64,000 nt of DNA from Acidobacteriota bacterium (GTDB lineage Bacteria; Acidobacteriota; Terriglobia; Bryobacterales; UBA6623), in the NCBI GenBank assembly GCA_016125275.1, contig WGMB01000001.1, forward strand, positions 186,001-250,000, given 5' to 3'. Shown piece after piece: positions 23,842-31,268 of this stretch. Positions within the stretch are counted from its first letter, which is position 1. Every line of letters starts with the position of its first letter. The notes under the pieces are model-generated. The model saw nothing but the letters and a program-made list of their open reading frames with translations, did not search any database and was not told the origin of the DNA. The position numbers were made by a program, and so were the translations under genes.

Positions 23842-26238
23842 TTGGCCAAGCTTTACATCCGATGGGTCCTGACGTGCCTGGTCGCCGCCTGGGCCGCGGG
23901 CGGCGCGTTTGCCGCCGCTGTGTCTTATCAGACGACGGCGGACTGGGGCGCGGGTTTTACCGGACAAATTACGATTCGGAATGACTCGGATCTACCCGTG
24001 AGCGGGTGGGCCTTGGAGTTCCAGTTCGAAGGCGAGATCAACAAGGTCTGGGACGCCGAAATCCTCGAACACGGCGACCGGCGGTACGTGATCGGCAGCG
24101 CGGGCTGGAACAGCTTGATTCCGCCAGGGCGGAGCGTGTCGTTCGGTTTCGCGGGCGAGCCCGGGAACCTGCAGCAGGTTCCGCGGGGTTTTCTGCTGAG
24201 CCAGTCGCTGGGCGAGCCGGCGCCGCCGACGCCGAAGCCTCCGACGACGCCGACCGATCCGGATGAGCCGGACCCGCCGCCGTCGGGGCCGCCGGACCAG
24301 TTCGTGGTCTCGATCATCCAAAATTCGCAGTGGGACGGCGGCTTTACCGCCAACCTGAAGGTTTCGAACAACTCGACGCAGCCGCTCAACGGCTGGAACG
24401 TGCGGCTGCGGATGGACCCGGTGATTACGGCGCTGTGGAGCGCTTCGCTGACGCGGGACGACGAGGCCTACCAGATCAAGAATGAGTCGTGGAACGGCTC
24501 GATTCCGCCGGGAGATTCGGTGGAGATCGGGTTTTCGGGCAACGGCAGCTTGCGGGGCAGCACAGTGAGCGATTGCGCGCTGAACGGACAGGCGTGCTCG
24601 GTGGTGGTGGAGACGCGGGTAGCCGCGCCGGGCCAGCCGGGCGTGCCGGCGGGGGTCGAGGTGATCGCCATCGGCGGAGACATCGACGCGACGCAGATGA
24701 CGATTCCGCAGGGCGAATCGCGCTTCCCGCTGGAGCTGCGCAGCGGGGCGACGCCCACGCTGGAAGCGGCCACGAACAACCCGACGGTGCTGGACGTGCG
24801 CGTGGAGGGCTCCGAGCTGGTGGTGACGGGCAAGCGTGGCGGGCGGGCCGGCATCCGGGTGAAGGATTCCGGCGGCACGGCCGTGCGGTTCATCGGCATG
24901 AGGGTGCGCGAGGCGAATGGCGACCTGCCGGGCTTTCCGGACTACGTATCGCTGGCCTCGGTGAGCGAAGACACGCCGTCGCACCTGGACTTTTGGGGCG
25001 GCTTTGGCGAAGGCCGCAAGAATACGCGGGTGGACGCGCGCTACATCTACATCAACGGCGGGCCGTTCTTCGGCTGGGACACCTGGGGCTCGGGCTCCGG
25101 GACGCGCGTGATCAACTACATCCGCAACAGCCGCATCTACGGGCAGATGCCGTTCTTCGTCTTCTACAACATTCCCGAGGGGTCGGAGAGCTTTCAGGTC
25201 GACTTGGAGCACGTGCAGACGCAGAGCTACCTGCGCGGGTACTTCGAGAACATGATGCTGTTTCTCGACCTGATCAACGAGCAGTCGCCGGACGACCTGG
25301 TGGGCGTGGTGCTCGAGCCGGACTTCTTGGGCTACATGGCGCAGAACGCGGGCGGGCCGGCGCGGACACTGTTCGCGGCGACCAGCGCGGCCTACGACGC
25401 CGGGGCGCTGACGAGCGAGGACCCGAAGTTTGACAACACGATCAAAGGCTTCGTGGAAGCGGTCAACTACTTGATCAACAAGCGTTGCCCGCAGTGCTAC
25501 TTCGGCTGGCAGCTCAACTTGTGGGCTTCGCCGCCGGGGGGCTTCACGACGAAGGTTCCGGCCAACGGCATCATCCGCAAGACCGATGACGTGGGCGTGG
25601 CGCAAGGGCGGCCACTGATCTACCAAGAGGCCAAGGCGATCACGCAGTACTACCTGGACGCGGGGATCATGTCCCACGGGGCGGATTTTCTGTCGATCGA
25701 CAAGTACGGCTTGGACGCGGTGGGCTACCAGGGGCAGGCGGCGCGCGATCCGGCGGGGTCGATCTGGTTTTGGAACGCCGACCACTGGACGAACTATCTG
25801 ACGTTCGTGCGGGCGATGCACGACGCCTCGAAGCTGCCGATTCTGCTGTGGCAGCTTCCGGTGGGGCGCATCAACAGCACGCGCGAGGAGAATCCGTACA
25901 GCGACACGGGGGTGTTTCCGGACTTGGCGAACACGCACCAGCGCTTTGAGGATTCGGCGCCGGTGTACTTTCTGGGCGACGTGTTCGAGACCGAAGGCGC
26001 TCGGCTGAAGCACTTCGGCACGAACGAGGGGCGCGATCCGAAGGTGACGGTGAACGGCTCGCGGGTGGAGTGGCAGTCGCACATGAAGGAAGCGGCTGAG
26101 GCGGGCGTGACGATGATCCTGTTCGGACCGGGCGTGGGCGCCAGCACGGGCAACGTGGGCACGCCGCCGACCGACGACTACTGGTGGATCGTGAAGGCGC
26201 AGAAGTACTACGAGAATCCGCAGCCGCTGATCAAATAA
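23842..26238 (+). CDS. Secreted two-CBM2 protein with remotely GH6-like catalytic region
   Basis: A 798-residue secreted protein from TTG 23842 with a signal peptide (1-25). Two carbohydrate-binding type-2 (CBM2) domains are clear at ~28-118 and ~153-250; each keeps the aromatic pattern (TADWGAGF...SGW...GWNSLIPPG; SQWDGGF...NGW...SWNGSIPPG). They are joined by a Pro/Thr/Asp-rich linker. A Big-like beta domain (~265-360) follows, then a ~430-residue catalytic-type region. That region contains GVVLEPDFLGY (~488), close to the GH6 cellulase signature around its catalytic Asp, and FFVFYNIPE, reminiscent of the other GH6 motif but without its RDC. A glucan-acting hydrolase, parallel to the cellulase of bcs operons, is likely but not proven. 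Confidence 0.75.
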   Translation: MAKLYIRWVLTCLVAAWAAGGAFAAAVSYQTTADWGAGFTGQITIRNDSDLPVSGWALEFQFEGEINKVWDAEILEHGDRRYVIGSAGWNSLIPPGRSVSFGFAGEPGNLQQVPRGFLLSQSLGEPAPPTPKPPTTPTDPDEPDPPPSGPPDQFVVSIIQNSQWDGGFTANLKVSNNSTQPLNGWNVRLRMDPVITALWSASLTRDDEAYQIKNESWNGSIPPGDSVEIGFSGNGSLRGSTVSDCALNGQACSVVVETRVAAPGQPGVPAGVEVIAIGGDIDATQMTIPQGESRFPLELRSGATPTLEAATNNPTVLDVRVEGSELVVTGKRGGRAGIRVKDSGGTAVRFIGMRVREANGDLPGFPDYVSLASVSEDTPSHLDFWGGFGEGRKNTRVDARYIYINGGPFFGWDTWGSGSGTRVINYIRNSRIYGQMPFFVFYNIPEGSESFQVDLEHVQTQSYLRGYFENMMLFLDLINEQSPDDLVGVVLEPDFLGYMAQNAGGPARTLFAATSAAYDAGALTSEDPKFDNTIKGFVEAVNYLINKRCPQCYFGWQLNLWASPPGGFTTKVPANGIIRKTDDVGVAQGRPLIYQEAKAITQYYLDAGIMSHGADFLSIDKYGLDAVGYQGQAARDPAGSIWFWNADHWTNYLTFVRAMHDASKLPILLWQLPVGRINSTREENPYSDTGVFPDLANTHQRFEDSAPVYFLGDVFETEGARLKHFGTNEGRDPKVTVNGSRVEWQSHMKEAAEAGVTMILFGPGVGASTGNVGTPPTDDYWWIVKAQKYYENPQPLIK

Positions 26239-26267
26239 AGGGCTGCTCGCAGGCTCTCCCTGACGGC

Positions 26268-26303
26268 AAAGCGCCCGTTCGCCTCGATGGCGGCGGGCGC
26301 TTT
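26268..26303 (+). terminator. Rho-independent terminator after the exopolysaccharide locus
   Basis: AAAGCGCCCG (26268-26277) pairs with CGGGCGCTTT (26294-26303), with CGCC/GGCG extending the stem inside. It lies 30 bases after the stop of the CBM2 hydrolase. Confidence 0.75.
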
Positions 26304-26435
26304 CGCTTTGGGTGGGAGAGGGGGGTGTCGGCCGGGGCGCGGAGAGCGAGGGCGGAGGGGCAGGAGAGGCGAGGGCGAACTTTGGGCGGCGGGTCCGGAG
26401 GCGCGTGGGGGGAGCGGCGAGGGGCTGGAAATGAG

Positions 26436-26463
26436 AAGGCCGGCTCCCAGGGGAGCCGGCCTT
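26436..26463 (-). terminator. Terminator hairpin of the PEP-CTERM gene
   Basis: A 13-base inverted repeat AAGGCCGGCTCCC / GGGAGCCGGCCTT separated by two bases (real loop larger), 28 bases downstream of the stop of the PEP-CTERM gene read on the - strand. The following T-rich tract is weak (TTCTCATTT). Confidence 0.65.
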
Positions 26464-26490
26464 CGAGGAACCGAGTGCGATTCGAGGCGA

Positions 26491-27063
26491 CTAGTTGCGG
26501 GCCGCTTTGCGGCGGCGGAGCCAGCCGATGCCGATGAGGCCGGTCGCCAGCAGGGCGACGGAGCCGGGCTCGGGGACCGCGGTGGTCTCGATGTCGATGG
26601 TCACGGTCGGGTCGGTGCCGGCGAACCAGCCGGAGACGCCGAAGTCGATCTGCACGCTGTTGGAGGTGAAGGTGATCGGGCCGATCAAGGGGTTGAAGGT
26701 TCCGCTGGTGGAGACGTTCACGCCGGTGATGATGGCCGGACCGCCGACCCAATCCAAGTCGGAGATCGTCAGGATTTGCGACAAACCGTTGAAATTGGCG
26801 CCGTTCACGCCGGCGGCGAGCACGATCGAAGTCGCCGCCACGTCGATGGTCACGTCGCCAATTCCGCTTGTAACCGAGCCTTCCGTACCGGCGCCAACCA
26901 GGACATTTGACGGTCCGCCGCCCACCAGACAATCCGTATTGGGGCTGGGAAATTGCGCAACACAAGTGAGCGTGACGGTGTCGCCAATGAAGCTCGCCTG
27001 CGCCGGCGCTCCGAGAAACGCGGCCGCGGCGACGGTCGCCATTAGGCCAAGATGAACCCGCAT
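26491..27063 (-). CDS. PEP-CTERM sorting-signal exported protein
   Basis: A 190-residue exported protein. Signal peptide at 1-24 (ends APAQA), then a small beta-rich domain with two Cys (C34, C45). The C-terminus is a textbook PEP-CTERM signal: VPEPGSV, a hydrophobic stretch (ALLATGLIGIGWL) and RRRK. Such proteins are processed and anchored by an exosortase, and the system is linked to exopolysaccharide loci, in keeping with the locus just upstream. No exosortase gene is in this window. AGAGGAGAATC precedes the ATG at the right spacing. Its own function is unknown. Confidence 0.88.
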   Translation of the reverse strand: MRVHLGLMATVAAAAFLGAPAQASFIGDTVTLTCVAQFPSPNTDCLVGGGPSNVLVGAGTEGSVTSGIGDVTIDVAATSIVLAAGVNGANFNGLSQILTISDLDWVGGPAIITGVNVSTSGTFNPLIGPITFTSNSVQIDFGVSGWFAGTDPTVTIDIETTAVPEPGSVALLATGLIGIGWLRRRKAARN

Positions 27064-27315
27064 CGTTGATTCTCCTCTAGGTACCGCACCATCTTACCGA
27101 CTCGGGATCAAGATTGCCACATGGTGATTTTGCTGAGATCTCATCTTTCTATCGCCGGACGGAAAGTCACTATGCGGGGGAGTGCATTCCGCCGCCGGGC
27201 CGAGGAGTTACCCGTGGGGGTTCAGGGTGTTTGAGGCTCGAATCGAGAGGGATTCCGGAGGGCTTCGAGGCCGGAAGAGATTTGGATTCCGGCCCCGATT
27301 CAGCGTTCGCCGATT

Positions 27316-28188
27316 TCAGTAAAGCAATTCGATCCAACGCTTTCCGGCGACCATTTCGGCTTTGCGGAGCTCCCAACGCTCGCGAGATCCCATGCGTTTC
27401 GAGAAAACTGCGTCCAACTGCTCGCGCATGGCTTCGAGACCCGCCACGAAGACATGGGTCTTGGTTTGGTCGAACATGCGGAGGAGCTCGTCGGCGCGAG
27501 TTTCGATGGCGAAGTCCCAACTGATGGGGTCGGACCAGTGCGGGCGGGGGCTGAGGGCTTGGAAGGCCTCGAAGGTTTCCTTGTCGTAGTAATTGACGAG
27601 GTCGTCGTTGCGGTCGTTCATGTAGACCAAGTCCAGGGGGCTCTGGGCGCCGTAGAAGAGCAGGATCTTGCCGGTCCAGTCGGGGATGTCGCGGTAGATG
27701 TGCTTGACGAAGGCCCGGAAGGGCGCAATGCCGGTGCTGGTGCACAGCAGGATCAAGTTGGCGGAGTGGTCGCGGGGAACCTGGAAGGGCAGGCCGTAGG
27801 GGCCGGAGATGGAGACGGGGTCGCCGGCGCGCAGGTCGCAGAGGTAGTTGGAGGCGATGCCGATGTAGCGTTCGCCGCTGTATTCATCGATGAAGTTGCA
27901 GCGGCGGACGCAGATCTTGATGCGGGGCAGGTTGCCGGGGCCGGTTTCGGGGAGGTCGGCGATGCTGTAGAGCCGGAAGTGCTCGATTTGGCCGAGCTCG
28001 GGATCGCCGGGGGCGATGACGCCGATGCTCTGGCCGGCTTCGTAGTGGAAGCCGGGCCGCTGGACATCGAGCACGATCTCGCGGACCTCGTCGACGGCCT
28101 CGGGGGTGATGCGCTCGGACGAGACGACTCGAGCCGCGAAGCGGGCGGTCGCGTCGCAGTCAGTCAGGCGAAGGACAGCTTCGGTCAT
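27316..28188 (-). CDS. Ferredoxin-NADP(+) reductase-like protein, last gene of the Rnf operon
   Basis: A 290-residue plant-type FNR fold. Start is ATG 28188, preceded by GGAGAAATCATC and overlapping the stop of the small gene upstream by four bases. FAD-binding motif RLYSI (~92-96), nucleotide-binding motif CTSTGIAPFRAF (~175) and a terminal WIELLY with Trp in place of the usual aromatic Tyr stacking on FAD. It would shuttle electrons between ferredoxin and NADP(H). As the last gene of rnfB-POR-rnfCDGEA it links the same ferredoxin pool to NADPH. No membrane segment; cytoplasmic. Confidence 0.85.
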   Translation of the reverse strand: MTEAVLRLTDCDATARFAARVVSSERITPEAVDEVREIVLDVQRPGFHYEAGQSIGVIAPGDPELGQIEHFRLYSIADLPETGPGNLPRIKICVRRCNFIDEYSGERYIGIASNYLCDLRAGDPVSISGPYGLPFQVPRDHSANLILLCTSTGIAPFRAFVKHIYRDIPDWTGKILLFYGAQSPLDLVYMNDRNDDLVNYYDKETFEAFQALSPRPHWSDPISWDFAIETRADELLRMFDQTKTHVFVAGLEAMREQLDAVFSKRMGSRERWELRKAEMVAGKRWIELLY

Positions 28189-28394
28189 GATGATTTCTCC
28201 TGCAGGTGTCTGGAGGGCGCTTGCCTGCGGCAGACCGAGAGGCAGCCGCAGCCGGCGCAATCGAGGCGGCGGGCGAGCACGTCGGGGTCGGAGTCGGTTT
28301 CGGGAAAGCGGCGTCCCCAGGCGGACTGGATTGCGACCCAGGCGAAGAGGAGGAGGACGACGACGGCGATGGCGGTGGCGTAGGTTGCGAGCAT
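28185..28394 (-). CDS. Small Cys-rich single-helix membrane protein, NqrM-like
   Basis: A 69-residue protein with one N-terminal membrane helix (TAIAVVVLLLFAWVAIQ) and a cysteine cluster CAGCGCLSVC near residues 46-55. This layout is like NqrM (DUF539), the small factor needed to assemble the membrane iron centre of Na+-NQR, whose subunits NqrD/NqrE are homologous to RnfE/RnfA. It lies directly after rnfA and overlaps the reductase gene. A role in building the RnfA/RnfE metal site is inference; sequence identity to NqrM is limited. Confidence 0.7.
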   Translation of the reverse strand: MLATYATAIAVVVLLLFAWVAIQSAWGRRFPETDSDPDVLARRLDCAGCGCLSVCRRQAPSRHLQEKSS

Positions 28395-28400
28395 GACGGT

Positions 28401-28982
28401 CTAGCCTCCGAGTCCGGCGAAGCCCATGAAGGCGATGGAGAGGATGCCGGCGAGCACGAGCGTGAGGGCCGTGCCGCGGACGACCTCGGGCGTGTCGGCC
28501 AGGGCGAGCTTTTCGCGCAGGCCGGCGATGAGGGTGATGGCGAGCGTGAAGCCCAGCCCGGCGCTGAAGGCGTAGACCAGGCACTGGAGCAGGTCGTAGC
28601 CCTTGTTGGTTTGAAACAGCGCGACCGCCAGGATGGTGCAGTTGGTGGTGATCAGCGGCAGGAACACGCCCAGGGAACGGAACAGGGCGGGGCTGACCTT
28701 CTTGATGAACATCTCCACCAACTGCACGGTCGAGGCGATGACGGCGATGAAGCAGATCAGGCGCAGGTAGGGTGCGCCGATGGCGAGGAGCAGGGCGTTG
28801 ATGCCGTAGGCGCACAGCGAGGCGACCAGCATGACGAAGGTCACCGCGGCGCCCATGCGGCCGGCGGTCTGCATTTTGCCGGAAACGCCCAGGAACGGGC
28901 AAATTCCCAGGAAGTAGGCGAGCACGAAGTTGTTGGTCAGGCAGGCGCTGACGAAGATGGTGGAAAGGGACTGGTCGTTCAT
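28401..28982 (-). CDS. rnfA: Electron transport complex subunit RnfA
   Basis: A 193-residue, six-helix integral membrane protein starting at ATG 28982. The conserved NNFVLAYFLGICPFLGVSGK segment at the N-terminus and LPLITTNCTILAVALF in the middle carry the Cys residues (C26-type and C108-type) that bind the intramembrane [2Fe-2S] centre shared with RnfE. RnfA forms the central ion- and electron-path of the Rnf complex. Coupled to rnfE by a four-base overlap. Confidence 0.94.
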   Translation of the reverse strand: MNDQSLSTIFVSACLTNNFVLAYFLGICPFLGVSGKMQTAGRMGAAVTFVMLVASLCAYGINALLLAIGAPYLRLICFIAVIASTVQLVEMFIKKVSPALFRSLGVFLPLITTNCTILAVALFQTNKGYDLLQCLVYAFSAGLGFTLAITLIAGLREKLALADTPEVVRGTALTLVLAGILSIAFMGFAGLGG

Positions 28983-29596
28983 GCCGCGGCCTCCCGGCGC
29001 CGCTTCAGCGCGCTGAACAGGAGCAACCAGAGGGCCAGAGTGAAGAAGCCTCCGCTGGGCAGAGCCATCACGACCCAGGGCTCGAAGGCGGCGGGCAGCA
29101 CGGCGACGCCGAAGAGGCGGCCGGCGCCGAGGACCTCGCGCAGAGAGCCGAGGCACAGCAGGGCGAAGGTGAAGCCGAGGCCCATGCCGAGGCCGTCGAA
29201 GACCGCCGGAACGACGGGGTTCTTGGAGGCGAAGGACTCCGCGCGGCCCAGGATGATGCAGTTGACGACGATCAGGGAGATGAAGGCTCCCAGGGCGCGG
29301 TGCAGGTCGAGCCTGAGGGCCTGGATCACGTAGTCCACGCAGGTGACGAAGGTGGCGATCACCAGGATGAAGGTGGTGATGCGGACCTGCTTGGGGACGA
29401 AGTTGCGGATGAGGGAGACGACGGCGTTGGACAGGACGAGCACGAAGGTGGTCGCCAAGCCCATGGCCAGAGCGTTGAGGGCCGTGTTGGAGACGGCCAG
29501 GGTGGGGCACATGCCCAACACCTGCACGAAAACCGGGTTTTCCCGCCAAAGGCCCTTGACGAGCTCGTCGGCGGAGGCTGGGGCGGCGTAGGGCAT
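28979..29596 (-). CDS. rnfE: Electron transport complex subunit RnfE
   Basis: A 205-residue membrane protein homologous to RnfA. LWRENPVFVQVLGMCPTLAV and VVNCIILGRAESFASKN are the characteristic RnfE segments carrying the metal-binding Cys residues. It pairs with RnfA around the [2Fe-2S] centre in the membrane. Start ATG 29596 overlaps the rnfG stop. The frame upstream is open because of high GC but belongs to other genes. Confidence 0.94.
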   Translation of the reverse strand: MPYAAPASADELVKGLWRENPVFVQVLGMCPTLAVSNTALNALAMGLATTFVLVLSNAVVSLIRNFVPKQVRITTFILVIATFVTCVDYVIQALRLDLHRALGAFISLIVVNCIILGRAESFASKNPVVPAVFDGLGMGLGFTFALLCLGSLREVLGAGRLFGVAVLPAAFEPWVVMALPSGGFFTLALWLLLFSALKRRREAAA

Positions 29597-30252
29597 CAGC
29601 GGGCCTCCTGGAGCTGCGCGGCGTGGGCCTGGATGCGCGGGGCCCAGGCGGAGACGCTGCGGTTGAGGGCGTTGGCGACGGCGTTGGAGGAGATGGTGGC
29701 TCCGGTGATGCCGTCGATCTGCCAGGGCTGGGTCTTGGCGCCGTGCTTGACGGCGACGATGGAGTGGGCCAGGGCGGCGGAGGCGGCGTCGAGCTGGGCG
29801 TCGAGGCTGTCGAAGTTCTCCGCGAAGGCGGCGTCGGACTGGATTTTGTCGCCCAGGCCGGGGGTCTCCTTGCTTTCGAGCACGCGCAGGCCGACGATGC
29901 GCTGCTGGACCGGGGAGTAGCCGTAGAGCAGGCGGATGACGTCTTGGTAGCCCATGCCGGAGGCTTCGACGGCGACGCCGACGAAGGCTCCGGAGGCGTC
30001 GTAGCCGGCGTGCACGACGGTCTCGTCGGCGGGTGCGCCGGGCTCGAGCGGCCGGAAGCCGTCGGGGTCGGCGTAGCGGAAGGCTCGGCTGGACGCCACG
30101 CCGGGCAGGACCTGGAAGACGGCGGCCTGGAGGGCCTCGGCTTGGTTGCGGGCGATGACGGGCTTGGTCAGCTCGAAGACGGTGACGATGAGGCCGCCGC
30201 AGAGCAGACCGACGCCGACCATGGCGCGGTAGAGGGGCCAGGCGGAGCTCAT
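29596..30252 (-). CDS. rnfG: Electron transport complex subunit RnfG (covalent FMN)
   Basis: A 218-residue protein with one N-terminal membrane helix (~10-28) and an outside FMN-binding domain. GITGATISSNAV near residue 180 contains the Thr that carries covalent FMN in RnfG/NqrC proteins; an ApbE-type transferase attaches it. No apbE gene is in this window. The start ATG 30252 overlaps rnfD by four bases. Confidence 0.93.
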   Translation of the reverse strand: MSSAWPLYRAMVGVGLLCGGLIVTVFELTKPVIARNQAEALQAAVFQVLPGVASSRAFRYADPDGFRPLEPGAPADETVVHAGYDASGAFVGVAVEASGMGYQDVIRLLYGYSPVQQRIVGLRVLESKETPGLGDKIQSDAAFAENFDSLDAQLDAASAALAHSIVAVKHGAKTQPWQIDGITGATISSNAVANALNRSVSAWAPRIQAHAAQLQEAR

Positions 30253-31268
30253 GACCGGGCCTCCTTGGGGAGGGTTCCGTAGACCCTGGGCTGGATGAGG
30301 CGGTCGATTTGGGGGGAGACCGCATTGCCGAGCAGGATGGCGTACATGACGCCTTCGGGCATGGCTCCCCAGATGCGGATGACGGCGATCAGGACGCCGA
30401 TGAGCGCGCCATAGAGCCAGCAGCCGAGCGGCGTGAGCGGCGAGGCCACCATATCCGTCGCCATGAACACGGCGCCGAGCATGAGGCCGCCGGAGAAGAG
30501 CATGAACTGCGGCGGGGCGTAGCGCGAGGGGTCCCAGGCGTGGGCCGCGCCGCTGACGATGACGACGGCCAGCAGGAGGCCGGCGGGGATGCGCCAGCTC
30601 ATCATGTTGCGGGCGATGAGGTAGGCGCCGCCCAGCAGGATCAGCACGGCGCTGGTTTCGCCGGCCGAGCCGCCGGTGAGGCCGAAGGCGAGGTCGCCGG
30701 CGGGCGTGAGAACGCCGTCGAACTTCCAGCGGGCCAGCGGCGTGGCGGCCGAGACGGCGTCGTAGGCGGGCTTGGCGAAGGGGAAGGCCAGCGAGGACGA
30801 GGCGAGGCTGCCGAAGCGGCCTTCGGCGAAGGCCGGGGCCCAGGTGGTCATGGAAGCCGGAAAGGCCGCCTGCAGGAAGGCTCGGCCGACCAGGGCGGGG
30901 TTGAAGGGGTTCTGGCCCAAGCCGCCGAAGATCGCCTTGCCGAGCAGCGTCGCGATCACGCCGCCCAAGGCGACCATCCACAGGGGCAGGCTGGGCGGGA
31001 GGGTGAGGCCGAACAGCAGCCCCGTGATGACGATGGACCAGTCGCCGAGGGTGGAGCGGCCTTGCCGGCGGGAGACCCAGCGCTCGGCGGCGGCGCAGGA
31101 GGCCACGGCGACGGCGAGCGTCAAGAGCGCGGTGAGGCCGAAGGCGTAGGCGGCGAAGGCGGCGGCCGGCAGCAGCGCCAGCACGACGTTGAACATGATG
31201 GAGTCCACGCCATAGCCGCTGACGATGTGCGGCGAGGTGCGGATTTCGAGCGTTTTGGCGACGGTCAT
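30249..31268 (-). CDS. rnfD: Electron transport complex subunit RnfD
   Basis: A 339-residue membrane protein of about ten helices, homologous to NqrB. GQNPFNPALVGRAFL and FMATDMVASPLTPLG are typical RnfD segments; the latter region corresponds to the covalent-FMN site, although the expected Thr cannot be placed with certainty (VASP where many homologues have VTSP). It is thought to be part of the ion-translocating path. ATG 31268 overlaps the rnfC stop. Confidence 0.93.
   Translation of the reverse strand: MTVAKTLEIRTSPHIVSGYGVDSIMFNVVLALLPAAAFAAYAFGLTALLTLAVAVASCAAAERWVSRRQGRSTLGDWSIVITGLLFGLTLPPSLPLWMVALGGVIATLLGKAIFGGLGQNPFNPALVGRAFLQAAFPASMTTWAPAFAEGRFGSLASSSLAFPFAKPAYDAVSAATPLARWKFDGVLTPAGDLAFGLTGGSAGETSAVLILLGGAYLIARNMMSWRIPAGLLLAVVIVSGAAHAWDPSRYAPPQFMLFSGGLMLGAVFMATDMVASPLTPLGCWLYGALIGVLIAVIRIWGAMPEGVMYAILLGNAVSPQIDRLIQPRVYGTLPKEARS

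Noticed and set aside
26287-26910. 207-codon + strand open frame overlapping the PEP-CTERM gene
   Set aside because: Gly/Arg/Ala-rich frame passing through two terminator hairpins and antisense to the PEP-CTERM gene.
27255-27315. Inverted repeat GGCCGGAA/TTCCGGCC downstream of the FNR gene as a terminator
   Set aside because: The stem is present but no T-run follows on the - strand, so I do not annotate it as a terminator.
27454-29333. Two overlapping + strand open frames opposite the FNR and rnfA/E genes
   Set aside because: Low-complexity Gly/Ala/Asp/Glu composition and complete overlap with well-supported genes.
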